Positions 41,066 through 50,328 of a stretch of DNA of 64,000 nt are shown piece by piece. Position 1 is the stretch's first letter. Every line of letters begins with the position of its first letter. The notes beneath the pieces are model-generated. The model searched no databases, was not told the DNA's origin, and saw only the letters and a program-made list of their open reading frames with translations. The DNA is from JANMDU01 sp031418715 (GTDB lineage Bacteria > Pseudomonadota > Gammaproteobacteria > Burkholderiales > Burkholderiaceae_C): assembly GCA_031418715.1 (NCBI GenBank), contig JANOJL010000045.1, positions 248,001 through 312,000 on the forward strand, given 5' to 3'. A program made the translations under genes and the position numbers.

Positions 41066-42067
41066 ATGAAATACAAACTCGCACTCATCACTGCTGCAAT
41101 TGCAGTAGCAAGCACTGGCACGGTTATACATGCGCAGAGCAAAGACAAAACTATCGCGACCGTCGTCAAAATAACTGGCATCAACTGGTTCAACCGCATG
41201 GAAGTAGGCGTCAAGGAGTTCGGCGAAAAAACCCCGGGCTATAAGACATCGCAAACAGGGCCAGGCCAAGCAGATGCTGCGCAACAATTGCGCATGATTG
41301 AAGATTTGATGGCGAAAAAAGTAGACGCACTAGCAGTCGTCCCTAACGATCCCTCCGCGCTCGAGCCGTTATTCAAAAAAGCAATGGAGCGCGGTGTGAT
41401 TGTAATTACACACGAAGCTGAAAGTCAAAAAAATGCACACGCTGATTTGGAAGCATTCGATAACACAGCATACGGTGCTCAGCTGAATGATCGTTTGGCT
41501 GCTTGCATGGGCAATGAAGGCAAATGGACATCATTTGTTGCCTCATTGGGAAATGAGTCGCACGTTCAATGGGCTGATGGTGGGGCTAATAATGCGAAGT
41601 CGAAATATTCCAAGATGGCTTTGGTAGATGCGAAGAATGAATCAACAAATGATGCCAATAAAGCTTATGAGAAAGCTAAGGAGATACTGCGCAAATACCC
41701 TGATATCAAAGGTTTTCAGGGCTCATCATCACTAGATGTTTTGGGAATTGGCCGCGCTATTGACGAGGCGGGCTTACAAGCAAAAACATGCGTCTTCGGT
41801 ACAGGCCTTCCTAACGACAATGCCAAGTTTCTAGAGTCTGGAGCTGTCGATGGAATTTCATTTTGGGATCCCAAGGATGCAGGCAGTGCAATGAACAAGT
41901 TGGCGCAAATTCTGCTCGAGAAGAAGAAAATTACCGACGGCATGGATCTTGGTGTGAAGGGCTACGAGAAAGTGAAAGTCACCAAAGGCTCCGGAGCAGG
42001 TGTTGTGATCAAGGGTCAAGCTTGGGTAAACGTCGATAAGACGAACTACAAGCAATATCCGTTCTAA
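41066..42067 (+). CDS. Sugar-type substrate-binding protein, RhaS/LsrB-like (paralogue)
   Basis: A 333-residue periplasmic protein with a signal peptide ending VIHAQ. VVKITGINWFNRMEVGVKEFG, SHVQWADGG, LRKYPDIKGFQG and FWDPKDAGSAMNKL align closely with the protein at 38781, a within-cluster duplication. GGAG is 7 bases before the chosen ATG; the longer frame runs back into the permease region. It is followed by a hairpin that could protect its message. Confidence 0.88.
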   Translation: MKYKLALITAAIAVASTGTVIHAQSKDKTIATVVKITGINWFNRMEVGVKEFGEKTPGYKTSQTGPGQADAAQQLRMIEDLMAKKVDALAVVPNDPSALEPLFKKAMERGVIVITHEAESQKNAHADLEAFDNTAYGAQLNDRLAACMGNEGKWTSFVASLGNESHVQWADGGANNAKSKYSKMALVDAKNESTNDANKAYEKAKEILRKYPDIKGFQGSSSLDVLGIGRAIDEAGLQAKTCVFGTGLPNDNAKFLESGAVDGISFWDPKDAGSAMNKLAQILLEKKKITDGMDLGVKGYEKVKVTKGSGAGVVIKGQAWVNVDKTNYKQYPF

Positions 42068-42079
42068 AAAAGCAAATTG

Positions 42080-42125
42080 AAGCATCCGTAAATCTGAAGT
42101 CACAGCTGACGAATTGCGGATGCTT
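42080..42125 (+). terminator. Intercistronic hairpin after the binding-protein gene
   Basis: AAGCATCCG pairs with CGGATGCTT over a 28-base loop, extended by AA/TT past one mismatch. There is no T-run, so it is more likely a message-stabilising or partial termination structure than a full terminator. Confidence 0.5.
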
Positions 42126-42151
42126 ATCAATGGTAAATTTAAGTTAATGCT

Positions 42152-43702
42152 ATGTTATCCACTGACTCAATACGACAAGAAGACTCAGCTAAAGTCGGTA
42201 ATGTATTTTTAGAAGTACAAGATATTCACAAACGTTTTGCAGGCGTGTACGCACTGCGCGGCGTAAGTTTCACCATCGAATCAGGCAAAATTTATCACTT
42301 GCTTGGTGAAAACGGCTGTGGCAAAAGCACCTTGATCAAAATTATCGCGGGGGCTCAGCCACCCAGCGAAGGCAACATCATCATTAGTGGTGTTGTTCAA
42401 TCGCATATTGATCCCCTCAAGGCACTGCAACTAGGAATAGAAACGGTTTACCAGGATTTGTCGCTGCTTCCCAACATAACTGTTGCACAAAACATCGCAT
42501 TAGGGACGCAACTGGTTGCTCGCAACGGGCAATTACTAAGCGTGCTCGATTTGCAGAAAATCAAATCTGTGGCTACTTCTGCTCTACAGTCAGTAGGGTT
42601 GCCCTACGACGCTCACTTTTTGGAAATGCCAGTCGAATTACTGCCCATCGCCATGCGGCAATTGGTTGCTATTGCGCGTGCTATTGCTACCGATGCGCGG
42701 CTGGTAATTATGGACGAGCCTACTACTGCATTAACGCAAAAAGAAGTAGATAAGCTGATTACAGTGGTCAATAAGCTAAAGGCGCAAGCTGTTGCCATTA
42801 TTTTTGTGACACACAAATTAGATGAGTGCTACGCAATCGGCGGCGAAGTCATTATTTTTCGAGACGGGCAACTGATTGCCAAAGGCAATATCAAGGACTA
42901 TACAAAAGCCGATTTAGCGCTCCTGATGACGGGGCGTGAGATCAAAACACGCAGGCTACGCCAAGGTGCAGCCTCTGCCGAAGCCATTTTGACTGTCACG
43001 CAATTAGGCAAGAGGAATGCGTTTCAAGAAGTAGATTTCACACTTCATAGAGGTGAAATATTAGGCGTCACAGGGCTGTTAGATTCTGGACGAAATGAGT
43101 TGGCCTTGGCCTTAAGTGGAATCAACCCAGCCAAGCTAGGCACTATCAGTCTGAATGGGGTGGAGCTAAAGCTACAAACACCTAAGGATGCTATTGATGT
43201 CGGCATAGCTTACGTGCCAGAGGATCGCATAAATGAAGGTCTATTTTTAGACAAGCCAATTCGCGACAATATCATCGTCAGTTCGATACAAAGTGTGTGT
43301 GGTCGTTTTGGCTTAATGAGCGCGAGCAAGGCGCAGGCTTTAGCGTTGAAAACGGTCGAAGATTTGCAAATTTCCACACCAGATGTAGATCGTTCAGTGC
43401 AGATGCTCTCTGGGGGCAATCAACAGCGTGTGTTAATTGGGCGCTGGTTAGCCATTAACCCAAAAATACTGATTTTGCACGGCCCCACAGTAGGTGTGGA
43501 TGTTGGCTCCAAAGAAACTATCTACCGTATTGTGCAAGGCCTGTCTGAGAAGGGGGTTTCGGTAATTCTGATCAGCGACGATTTACCAGAGTTGCTGCAA
43601 AACTGTGATCGGATTTTATTAATGAAAAAAGGTCGCGTTCGAAGCTGCTTAAACGCTGAGCTACTAGAAGAAGCTGAGCTGTACAAGCAGCTCATTTCCT
43701 AA
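42152..43702 (+). CDS. Double-domain sugar ABC ATPase, RbsA-like
   Basis: A 516-residue protein with two ATPase domains. The first has Walker A GENGCGKST (about 50), a diverged signature around LLPIAMRQLVAIARAI and Walker B VIMDEPTTAL. The second has a degenerate Walker A (GLLDSGRNEL, no lysine), signature LSGGNQQRVLIGRWL and LHGPTVGVDVG. This asymmetry is the norm for RbsA/RhaT/MglA proteins. It energises the two permeases flanking it. Confidence 0.92.
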   Translation: MLSTDSIRQEDSAKVGNVFLEVQDIHKRFAGVYALRGVSFTIESGKIYHLLGENGCGKSTLIKIIAGAQPPSEGNIIISGVVQSHIDPLKALQLGIETVYQDLSLLPNITVAQNIALGTQLVARNGQLLSVLDLQKIKSVATSALQSVGLPYDAHFLEMPVELLPIAMRQLVAIARAIATDARLVIMDEPTTALTQKEVDKLITVVNKLKAQAVAIIFVTHKLDECYAIGGEVIIFRDGQLIAKGNIKDYTKADLALLMTGREIKTRRLRQGAASAEAILTVTQLGKRNAFQEVDFTLHRGEILGVTGLLDSGRNELALALSGINPAKLGTISLNGVELKLQTPKDAIDVGIAYVPEDRINEGLFLDKPIRDNIIVSSIQSVCGRFGLMSASKAQALALKTVEDLQISTPDVDRSVQMLSGGNQQRVLIGRWLAINPKILILHGPTVGVDVGSKETIYRIVQGLSEKGVSVILISDDLPELLQNCDRILLMKKGRVRSCLNAELLEEAELYKQLIS

Positions 43703-43719
43703 AGATTACAGAGATTTCC

Positions 43720-44748
43720 ATGTCACAAGTTCTAGAGCACTCGCCAACCTCTGAGTTGCCTCAGCTGGTTCGACCATTTCATACAAAGCATCCTGAAGTC
43801 TTCACGGGCATATTAATTGTGTTGGTCAGTCTGATCGTGGGGGTCATCAATCCTGCTTTCTTTCAAATCTCTACATTTTTCGATCTGTTGCGCTCTTCAA
43901 CAGTGACGGGTATGTTTGCGCTTGGCGTTTTGATTGTGTTAGCTGCTGGCGGTATTGATGTGTCGTTTACCGCTATTGCCGCCTTGACAATGTACAGCTT
44001 GACCAAGCTAGTTTATGCCTATTGGCCTTCCGTGCCTATATTTTTAATATTGAGTGCCGGCGCTTTATTGGGCGTGCTTTTGGGTTTATTAAACGGATTT
44101 TTAGTTCACCATCTTAAAGCGCCTTCTTTAATTGTCACGATTGGCACTCAATATCTGTTTCGAGGCTTTTTGTTGACGTTTGTGGGCACGGTATTTTTTA
44201 TGAATATCCCACCCAGCATGGATAACTTTGGTAGTTGGGCATTGATCAAACTATCTGTAGGCACAGTGGGGCAAACCTCTTTCACGGTGTTGCCGGGGTT
44301 TGTGTTGATTTTATTGGCGTGTAGTGTATTGACTTGGTTTATTTTGAATCGCACACTTATGGGTCGTGCAATCTACGCCATTGGCGGCAGCATTCATATT
44401 GCAGAGCGCTTAGGCTACAACATCAAAGCCGTCCACCTTTTTGTATTTGGTTATTCTGGTTTTTTGGCGGGCGTGGCTGGAATTGTGCATGTATCCAGCA
44501 ATCGTCTGGCCAACCCGTTTGATCTGGTTGGCATTGAGCTTGATGTAATTGCTGCAGTGATATTAGGCGGAGCTCGTATTACAGGTGGGACTGGCACGGT
44601 CGTTGGTACTCTTTTAGGTGTCTTTTTGGTAGCCTTGATCAATAACGTACTGATATTGGCCGGTGTGCCCAGCACGTGGCAAAAAGTCATTATTGGCAGC
44701 TTTATCTTGATAGCTGGTTCTTTGTTTGCTATTCAGCGGCAAAAATAA
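43720..44748 (+). CDS. ABC sugar permease, RbsC/RhaQ-like (2)
   Basis: A 342-residue permease with about nine helices. GMFALGVLIVLAAGGIDVSFTAI and the late GGARITGGTGTVVGTLLGV are typical of the family. It differs clearly from the permease at 40001, so the channel is a heterodimer, as in rhamnose and autoinducer-2 systems. Spacing to the ATPase is 17 bp and to the kinase 18 bp. Confidence 0.9.
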   Translation: MSQVLEHSPTSELPQLVRPFHTKHPEVFTGILIVLVSLIVGVINPAFFQISTFFDLLRSSTVTGMFALGVLIVLAAGGIDVSFTAIAALTMYSLTKLVYAYWPSVPIFLILSAGALLGVLLGLLNGFLVHHLKAPSLIVTIGTQYLFRGFLLTFVGTVFFMNIPPSMDNFGSWALIKLSVGTVGQTSFTVLPGFVLILLACSVLTWFILNRTLMGRAIYAIGGSIHIAERLGYNIKAVHLFVFGYSGFLAGVAGIVHVSSNRLANPFDLVGIELDVIAAVILGGARITGGTGTVVGTLLGVFLVALINNVLILAGVPSTWQKVIIGSFILIAGSLFAIQRQK

Positions 44749-44766
44749 TTTACCAGAGTAATTCAT

Positions 44767-46272
44767 ATGAAGGATTTACTCCTAGGTATCGACGTGGGCA
44801 CATACAGCTCAAAAGCTGTGCTCACAGAGCTAGATGGGCGCATATTACGCACAGAAACCATCGCACATGGCATCTCTACACCTCAACCAGGGTATGTAGA
44901 GCAAGATGCCGATGCAGTATGGTGGAATGATGTCAAGCTGTTGTGTAAGAAAATCTTTTCATATAACTCCTATACGGCGAATGATGTCGCTGGTATTGCT
45001 GTCAGCGCTATTGGGCCTTGTTTGCTTCCCTTATGTGCTCAAGGTAATCCTCTGCGACCAGCCATTTTGTATGGCGTAGATACACGCGCAGAGATGGAAA
45101 TTGATGACATCAACGCGGAGCTAGGCGAAGCCGCTATTTTCGCGCACTCAAAAATGGCGTTGACCAGTCAAGCCGTCACTCCCAAACTAAGGTGGCTGCA
45201 AACACACGAACCGCACATTTGGGCGCGTACCCATTTCATTGCCAGTGCAAGCTCCTACTTAGTTATGAAATTGACGGGCTCAAACACCTTGGATCACCAT
45301 ACTGCCAGTCACTTCATGCCCTTGTACGATCCAGTAAATCATTCTTGGAGTGAAAAGTACGCAAATTTACTGGACATCTCTATCAAGACCTTACCTAAGC
45401 TGGGCTGGAGTCATGATATAGCGGGCGAAATTACCGATGTGGCTGCTGAGGCGACGGGTTTGAGAGTAGGTACGCCAGTCGCTGTAGGTGCAGTAGATGC
45501 GTTGAGTGAAGCGATTAGTGTGGGTGTGTGTGAGCCTGGCGATCTAATGATTATGTACGGCAGCACTACGTTTTTTATATTAGTGCAAGACTTGCCTAAA
45601 CCAGATCCTAGAGTCTGGACGACAGCAGGTGCTTATGCTAATCAATATAATCTTGCCGCTGGAATGAGCACTACCGGTAGTCTAACTCGGTGGTTTACCG
45701 ATCAGCTTGCACGTGAGCTTTCTGTTGATGCTGCATATGATCATCTTTTTAGTGCGGCTGCGCGTGTTCCTGCTGGAGCCGAGGGGCTGCTAGTATTGCC
45801 TTACTTTAGCGGTGAGCGCACACCTATTAACGATACTAAGGCCAAGGGTGTCATTGCAGGGCTTAGTCTGAACCATACCCGCGAACATATGTTCAAGGCC
45901 GCACTGGAAGGTGTGGCGTTTGGGATCCGCCATAACTTAGAAACCTTCTCTCAGATCGGAGCCGAGGTCAAGCGTATAGTTGCTGTTGGTGGGGGTGCCA
46001 AGTCTGAGATTTGGCCTCAAATAGTCTCAGATGTGTGTGGCAAGGAGCAAATGCTGCCACACACCACGGTAGGCGCGAGTTATGGCAATGCATTTTTAGC
46101 AGGTTGCTCTGTAGGATTATTGAATCGGCAAGATATCAAAAACTGGGTTCAGGCCAACCGAATCATTCGGCCTAATTCGAAGCATCGTACTTTGTACGAT
46201 GCCTTATATGAAGATTATTTAAATCTTTACCGCGACACGCGTAATGTTGTGCATAAGCTGAACAAGCAATAA
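44767..46272 (+). CDS. FGGY-family carbohydrate kinase
   Basis: A 501-residue kinase of the xylulokinase/glycerol-kinase fold. The N-terminal LLGIDVGTYSSKAVL phosphate loop, VDALSEAISVGVCEPGD and VVGGGAKSEIWPQI-like VAVGGGAKSEIW are present. It presumably phosphorylates the imported sugar; no isomerase, dehydrogenase or aldolase accompanies it. The arrangement of regulator, two permeases, ATPase, binding protein and FGGY kinase recalls the rhizobial rhamnose and the Lsr systems. Substrate unknown. Confidence 0.88.
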   Translation: MKDLLLGIDVGTYSSKAVLTELDGRILRTETIAHGISTPQPGYVEQDADAVWWNDVKLLCKKIFSYNSYTANDVAGIAVSAIGPCLLPLCAQGNPLRPAILYGVDTRAEMEIDDINAELGEAAIFAHSKMALTSQAVTPKLRWLQTHEPHIWARTHFIASASSYLVMKLTGSNTLDHHTASHFMPLYDPVNHSWSEKYANLLDISIKTLPKLGWSHDIAGEITDVAAEATGLRVGTPVAVGAVDALSEAISVGVCEPGDLMIMYGSTTFFILVQDLPKPDPRVWTTAGAYANQYNLAAGMSTTGSLTRWFTDQLARELSVDAAYDHLFSAAARVPAGAEGLLVLPYFSGERTPINDTKAKGVIAGLSLNHTREHMFKAALEGVAFGIRHNLETFSQIGAEVKRIVAVGGGAKSEIWPQIVSDVCGKEQMLPHTTVGASYGNAFLAGCSVGLLNRQDIKNWVQANRIIRPNSKHRTLYDALYEDYLNLYRDTRNVVHKLNKQ

Positions 46273-46455
46273 GCAACGCAATAGATGCATTCAGCATTGC
46301 TATGTCAATAAATTGCAATGCACTACTGGACACCGCTGATCTTAGAACTAAAGCGGTACGAACTTGCTATACGGCTGCCCCAGTAAGCCAGCGCAGTTTG
46401 CAGCCCGCTAAAATTACGGGTTTCCCCCATCTTCAACCTTTCCCCCACCCCTCCC

Positions 46456-48492
46456 ATGAGCGCAAACACCCAACACATGGCGAATGCCATCCGTGCCCTG
46501 TCGATGGACGCTGTCCAGCAAGCCAATTCCGGCCACCCCGGTGCGCCCATGGGCATGGCCGATATGGCTGTTGCGCTGTGGGGCGAGCATCTGAGCCACA
46601 ACCCTTTGAACCCGCATTGGGCAAATCGTGATCGTTTTGTGCTCTCCAACGGTCATGGCTCGATGTTGATTTATTCGCTCTTGCATCTCACGGGCTATGA
46701 CTTGCCGATGCAAGAGCTGAAGAATTTCCGCCAGCTCCACAGCAAAACCGCTGGTCACCCCGAAGTGGGTGTGACGCCCGGCATCGAGACGACCACCGGG
46801 CCGCTCGGCCAAGGCATCACCAACGCTGTGGGCATGGCTTTGGCAGAGAAGCTCTTGGCAGCTGAATTCAACCAACCCGACCACGCCATCGTGGATCACC
46901 ACACCTACACCTTCTTGGGCGATGGCTGCATGATGGAAGGCATCTCGCACGAGGCTTGCGCGCTCGCAGGCGCTTGGAAACTCAACAAACTCGTGGCGCT
47001 GTATGACGACAATGGCATCTCGATTGACGGCCAAGTCGCGCCTTGGTATGTGGACGATGTGGCGGGGCGCTTTAAGGCGTATCAGTGGAGCGTGATCGGC
47101 CCCATTGATGGCCATGATGCGAAAGCCGTGAGCCGCGCGATTGCCGATGCGAAAAAATCGCCTACTGCGCCTACTCTCATCATTTGCAAAACCCACATCG
47201 GTAAAGGCAGCCCGAACCGCGCAAACACTTCCAAAGCTCACGGCGAACCTTTGGGTAGTGAAGAAATCAAGTTGACGCGTGAAGCACTTGGCTGGCCACA
47301 TGCCCCTTTCGAGATCCCAAGCGATGTTTACGCCGCATGGGATGCCAAAGCTTCCGGTAAACAGGCCGAAGCCGCATGGGACGCGCAATTCGCCGCCTAC
47401 AGCAAGGCTTTTCCTGCCCAAGCTGCTGAATTCAAGCGCCGCATGGCTGGCGTGTTGCCCAAAGGCTTCGCGCAGACCGTGGCAGATACACTCGCCGCCA
47501 CGCACACCAAAGCAGAAACAGTCGCCAGCCGCAAAGCCAGCCAACTCGCCTTGGAAGCCTTCACCGCCGCCCTGCCCGAGATGCTCGGCGGCAGTGCAGA
47601 TTTGACCGGCTCAAACCTTACGAATACAAAATCCACGCCCGCTCTGCGTATTGATCTCGCTGGCGATGTGAAGCGCGATGCAGATGGCAAGCTCGGTCGC
47701 CATATTAATTACGGCGTGCGTGAATTCGGCATGGCCGCCATCATGAACGGCGTGGCGCTGCATGGCGGCTTCATCCCTTACGGCGGCACTTTCCTCACAT
47801 TCAGCGACTACAGCCGCAACGCCATCCGCATGGCTGCGCTGATGAAGCAGCGCGTGATCCATGTGTTCACGCACGACTCGATTGGCTTGGGCGAAGACGG
47901 CCCGACGCACCAGTCGGTTGAGCATGCCGCCAGCCTGCGCTTGATTCCGAATTTGGATGTGTGGCGCCCGGCTGACACGCTGGAAACCGCGATTGCTTGG
48001 GCCACTGCGCTTGCTAACGTCACGCGCCCAACCGCGCTCTTGCTCTCTCGTCAAAACCTGCCTTATCTCGCGAAGCAAACCGCCGATAACATCGACAAAG
48101 GCGCTTACATTTTGAGCGAACCGGCTGATATCGGCATGAAGAAAAAAGTGCAAATCGTGCTCATGGCTTCTGGCTCAGAAGTCGGCTTGGCGATGGATGC
48201 GCAGAAACTGCTCGCCAGCCACAAAATTGCCGCTCGCGTCGTTTCTGTGCCAAGCACAACGACCTTTGACCGCCAAACCGCGATGTACAAAGCCTTGGTT
48301 TTGCCTAGCGGCCTGCCGCGCGTGGCGGTGGAAATGGGCGTAACGGATGGTTGGTGGAAATACGGTTGCGCTGCTGTGGTGGGCTTGGATACTTACGGCG
48401 AATCAGCGCCTGCGCCAGTGCTCTTCAAACATTTCGGCTTCACCGCACAGAACGTGGCGGATACGGCGCGCGCCGTGTTGGCTAAGCGTTAA
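46456..48492 (+). CDS. tkt: Transketolase
   Basis: A 678-residue thiamine-diphosphate enzyme of the pentose phosphate/Calvin pathway. DAVQQANSGHPGAPMGMADM, the ThDP motif GDGCMMEGISHEAC..N (GDG at about 155), HIGKGSPN and HDSIGLGEDGPTHQ are all intact. It follows the AT-rich sugar-uptake island with a 183-bp gap that shows no gene. It is the first of the tkt-secreted protein-gap set common in Burkholderiales. Confidence 0.97.
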   Translation: MSANTQHMANAIRALSMDAVQQANSGHPGAPMGMADMAVALWGEHLSHNPLNPHWANRDRFVLSNGHGSMLIYSLLHLTGYDLPMQELKNFRQLHSKTAGHPEVGVTPGIETTTGPLGQGITNAVGMALAEKLLAAEFNQPDHAIVDHHTYTFLGDGCMMEGISHEACALAGAWKLNKLVALYDDNGISIDGQVAPWYVDDVAGRFKAYQWSVIGPIDGHDAKAVSRAIADAKKSPTAPTLIICKTHIGKGSPNRANTSKAHGEPLGSEEIKLTREALGWPHAPFEIPSDVYAAWDAKASGKQAEAAWDAQFAAYSKAFPAQAAEFKRRMAGVLPKGFAQTVADTLAATHTKAETVASRKASQLALEAFTAALPEMLGGSADLTGSNLTNTKSTPALRIDLAGDVKRDADGKLGRHINYGVREFGMAAIMNGVALHGGFIPYGGTFLTFSDYSRNAIRMAALMKQRVIHVFTHDSIGLGEDGPTHQSVEHAASLRLIPNLDVWRPADTLETAIAWATALANVTRPTALLLSRQNLPYLAKQTADNIDKGAYILSEPADIGMKKKVQIVLMASGSEVGLAMDAQKLLASHKIAARVVSVPSTTTFDRQTAMYKALVLPSGLPRVAVEMGVTDGWWKYGCAAVVGLDTYGESAPAPVLFKHFGFTAQNVADTARAVLAKR

Positions 48493-48527
48493 ACTGAGCT
48501 TCCTAAATCATTACAACGGAGATACTC

Positions 48528-49139
48528 ATGAAACAACTCAAACTCGCCGCCTGCCTGCTTAGCTTTCTGGTTTTTGGCGTACAAGCGCAAACCTTATCGG
48601 CCTTAAAAGTGGAGCCGGCGCAACCCAAAGTGGGTGAGACGGTGAAAATCACGCTTGAATTTTCTAACGCAGACACGCCGAATTGCGGCATGAAAATCGT
48701 CATGGGTGATGGCCGCGCCGAAGAGGCCAAGATCAATCAGACCAAGGATGTGCCATATGTTCTCACACACACCTATGCAAAAGCGGGTAACTACACCGTG
48801 ATTGCAGAGCCTAAGCGTTCCGGCGCTTCTCTCAAATGTTCAGGCAAAAATATCAACAAAGCTCTGACCGTCGTTGCTGCAGCGCCAGTCGCAGCCGCCG
48901 CGATGCCAGCCGCTTCAGCAGTGGCCCCAGCACCCGCAGCCAAAGTCATGCCCGCCAAGCCTGTCAGCCCCTGCCCTGAAGGCTGGGCGCTCACCAAATC
49001 CGGCGTGAATGCGAAGACCAAGGCCTTCTCCTGCACCGCAAAAGCAGGTACGAAAATCCCTGAGCCGAAACTCGTTTGCCCCGGTGATTTGACCTATTCT
49101 GAAAACAGCAAAAAAGGCCAGCTCGCCTGCCGCGTTTGA
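48528..49139 (+). CDS. Secreted PKD-like protein
   Basis: A 203-residue protein with a signal peptide (MKQLKLAACLLSFLVFGVQA) and a PKD-like domain in residues about 25-112 (VGETVKITLEF, VLTHTYAKAGNYTVIAEP). An Ala/Pro-rich linker (about 115-148) leads to a C-terminal part with four cysteines (CPEGWAL, FSCTAKAG, LVCPGDL, LACRV). Function unknown. It sits between tkt and gap, an arrangement shared with relatives. Confidence 0.75.
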   Translation: MKQLKLAACLLSFLVFGVQAQTLSALKVEPAQPKVGETVKITLEFSNADTPNCGMKIVMGDGRAEEAKINQTKDVPYVLTHTYAKAGNYTVIAEPKRSGASLKCSGKNINKALTVVAAAPVAAAAMPAASAVAPAPAAKVMPAKPVSPCPEGWALTKSGVNAKTKAFSCTAKAGTKIPEPKLVCPGDLTYSENSKKGQLACRV

Positions 49140-49237
49140 ACCTTTGAATTGAAGTAAAGCCTTCAGCAAGTGGGCTTGGCTCGTATCGAAGCCCAAGCCC
49201 ACTGACTGAGTGTTTTGATTTTTTACGGAGTGATTCA

Positions 49238-50236
49238 ATGACCATCAAGCTGGGTATCAACGGATTTGGCCGCATTGGCCGCATGGTGTTTCGCGCTGCA
49301 GTGCAAAACTTTTCGGACATCGAGATCGTCGGTATCAACGACCTGCTTGAACCCGATTACCTTGCCTATATGCTCACGTATGACAGCGTACATGGCCGCT
49401 TCAAAGGCGATGTGAAAGTCGAAGGCAATACGCTGGTAGTCAATGGCAAAAAGATTCGTTTGACAGCTGAAAAAGACCCAGCTGCGCTGAAGTGGAACGA
49501 AGTGGGTGCTGATGTGGTGCTTGAAGCCACAGGCTTGTTCCTCACCCAAGAAGCGGGCGAAAAACACATCGCAGCGGGTGCAAAAAAAGTGATCTTTTCT
49601 GCGCCTTCCAAAGACGACACACCGATGTTCGTTTATGGCGTGAACCACAAAACCTACGCTGGTCAAGCCATCATTTCTAACGCAAGTTGCACCACCAATT
49701 GCTTGGCGCCCGTGGCCAAAGTGTTGAATGACAAATGGGGCATCAAGCGCGGCCTGATGACCACGGTGCATGCCGCCACTGCCACGCAAAAAACCGTGGA
49801 TGGCCCGAGTAACAAAGACTGGCGCGGTGGCCGTGGCATTTTGGAAAACATCATTCCATCCTCCACAGGTGCTGCCAAAGCGGTGGGCGTGGTGATTCCT
49901 GAGCTGAACAAAAAACTCACCGGCATGGCCTTTCGCGTGCCGACCAGCGATGTGTCCGTCGTTGACCTCACTGTGGAGCTGAACAACCCAGCCACCTACG
50001 CCGAAATTTGCGCCGAAATGAAAGCGCAAAGCCAAGGCGCACTCAAAGGTGTGCTCGGTTACACCGAAGACAAAGTCGTGGCTACCGATTTCCGCGGCGA
50101 AGTATGCACCAGCGTTTTTGATGCAGATGCGGGTTTGGCGTTAGACAGCACCTTCATCAAGGTCGTGAGCTGGTATGACAACGAGTGGGGTTACTCCAAC
50201 AAATGCTTGGAAATGGTGCGCGTGGTAACCGCTTAA
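49238..50236 (+). CDS. gapA: Glyceraldehyde-3-phosphate dehydrogenase
   Basis: A 332-residue glycolytic enzyme that oxidises glyceraldehyde 3-phosphate with NAD+ and phosphate. INGFGRIGRMVFRA (NAD binding), the catalytic cysteine in SNASCTTNCLAP (about 155) and WYDNEWGYSNKCLEM at the end are standard. Transcription ends at a strong hairpin that overlaps the start of the next gene. Confidence 0.97.
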   Translation: MTIKLGINGFGRIGRMVFRAAVQNFSDIEIVGINDLLEPDYLAYMLTYDSVHGRFKGDVKVEGNTLVVNGKKIRLTAEKDPAALKWNEVGADVVLEATGLFLTQEAGEKHIAAGAKKVIFSAPSKDDTPMFVYGVNHKTYAGQAIISNASCTTNCLAPVAKVLNDKWGIKRGLMTTVHAATATQKTVDGPSNKDWRGGRGILENIIPSSTGAAKAVGVVIPELNKKLTGMAFRVPTSDVSVVDLTVELNNPATYAEICAEMKAQSQGALKGVLGYTEDKVVATDFRGEVCTSVFDADAGLALDSTFIKVVSWYDNEWGYSNKCLEMVRVVTA

Positions 50237-50292
50237 GCCCCATCGTTTGGGCCAAATCGTATCAAACAGTTTCCCTCGTCTCCCAAAGCCTC

Positions 50293-50328
50293 ACGGCGCA
50301 TGCTACAAAGCGGCATGCGCCGTTTTTT
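50293..50328 (+). terminator. gapA terminator overlapping the S8 peptidase start
   Basis: ACGGCGCATGC pairs with GCATGCGCCGT (11 bp, 9-base loop) followed by TTTTT. The right arm and T-run also encode the first residues of the peptidase (MRRFLL). Confidence 0.85.

Noticed and set aside
46414..47544. A 376-codon open frame antisense to tkt
   Set aside because: It lies fully opposite a clear transketolase gene, has no family similarity, and is rich in His/Arg/Gly as expected for a mirror frame of a GC-rich gene.
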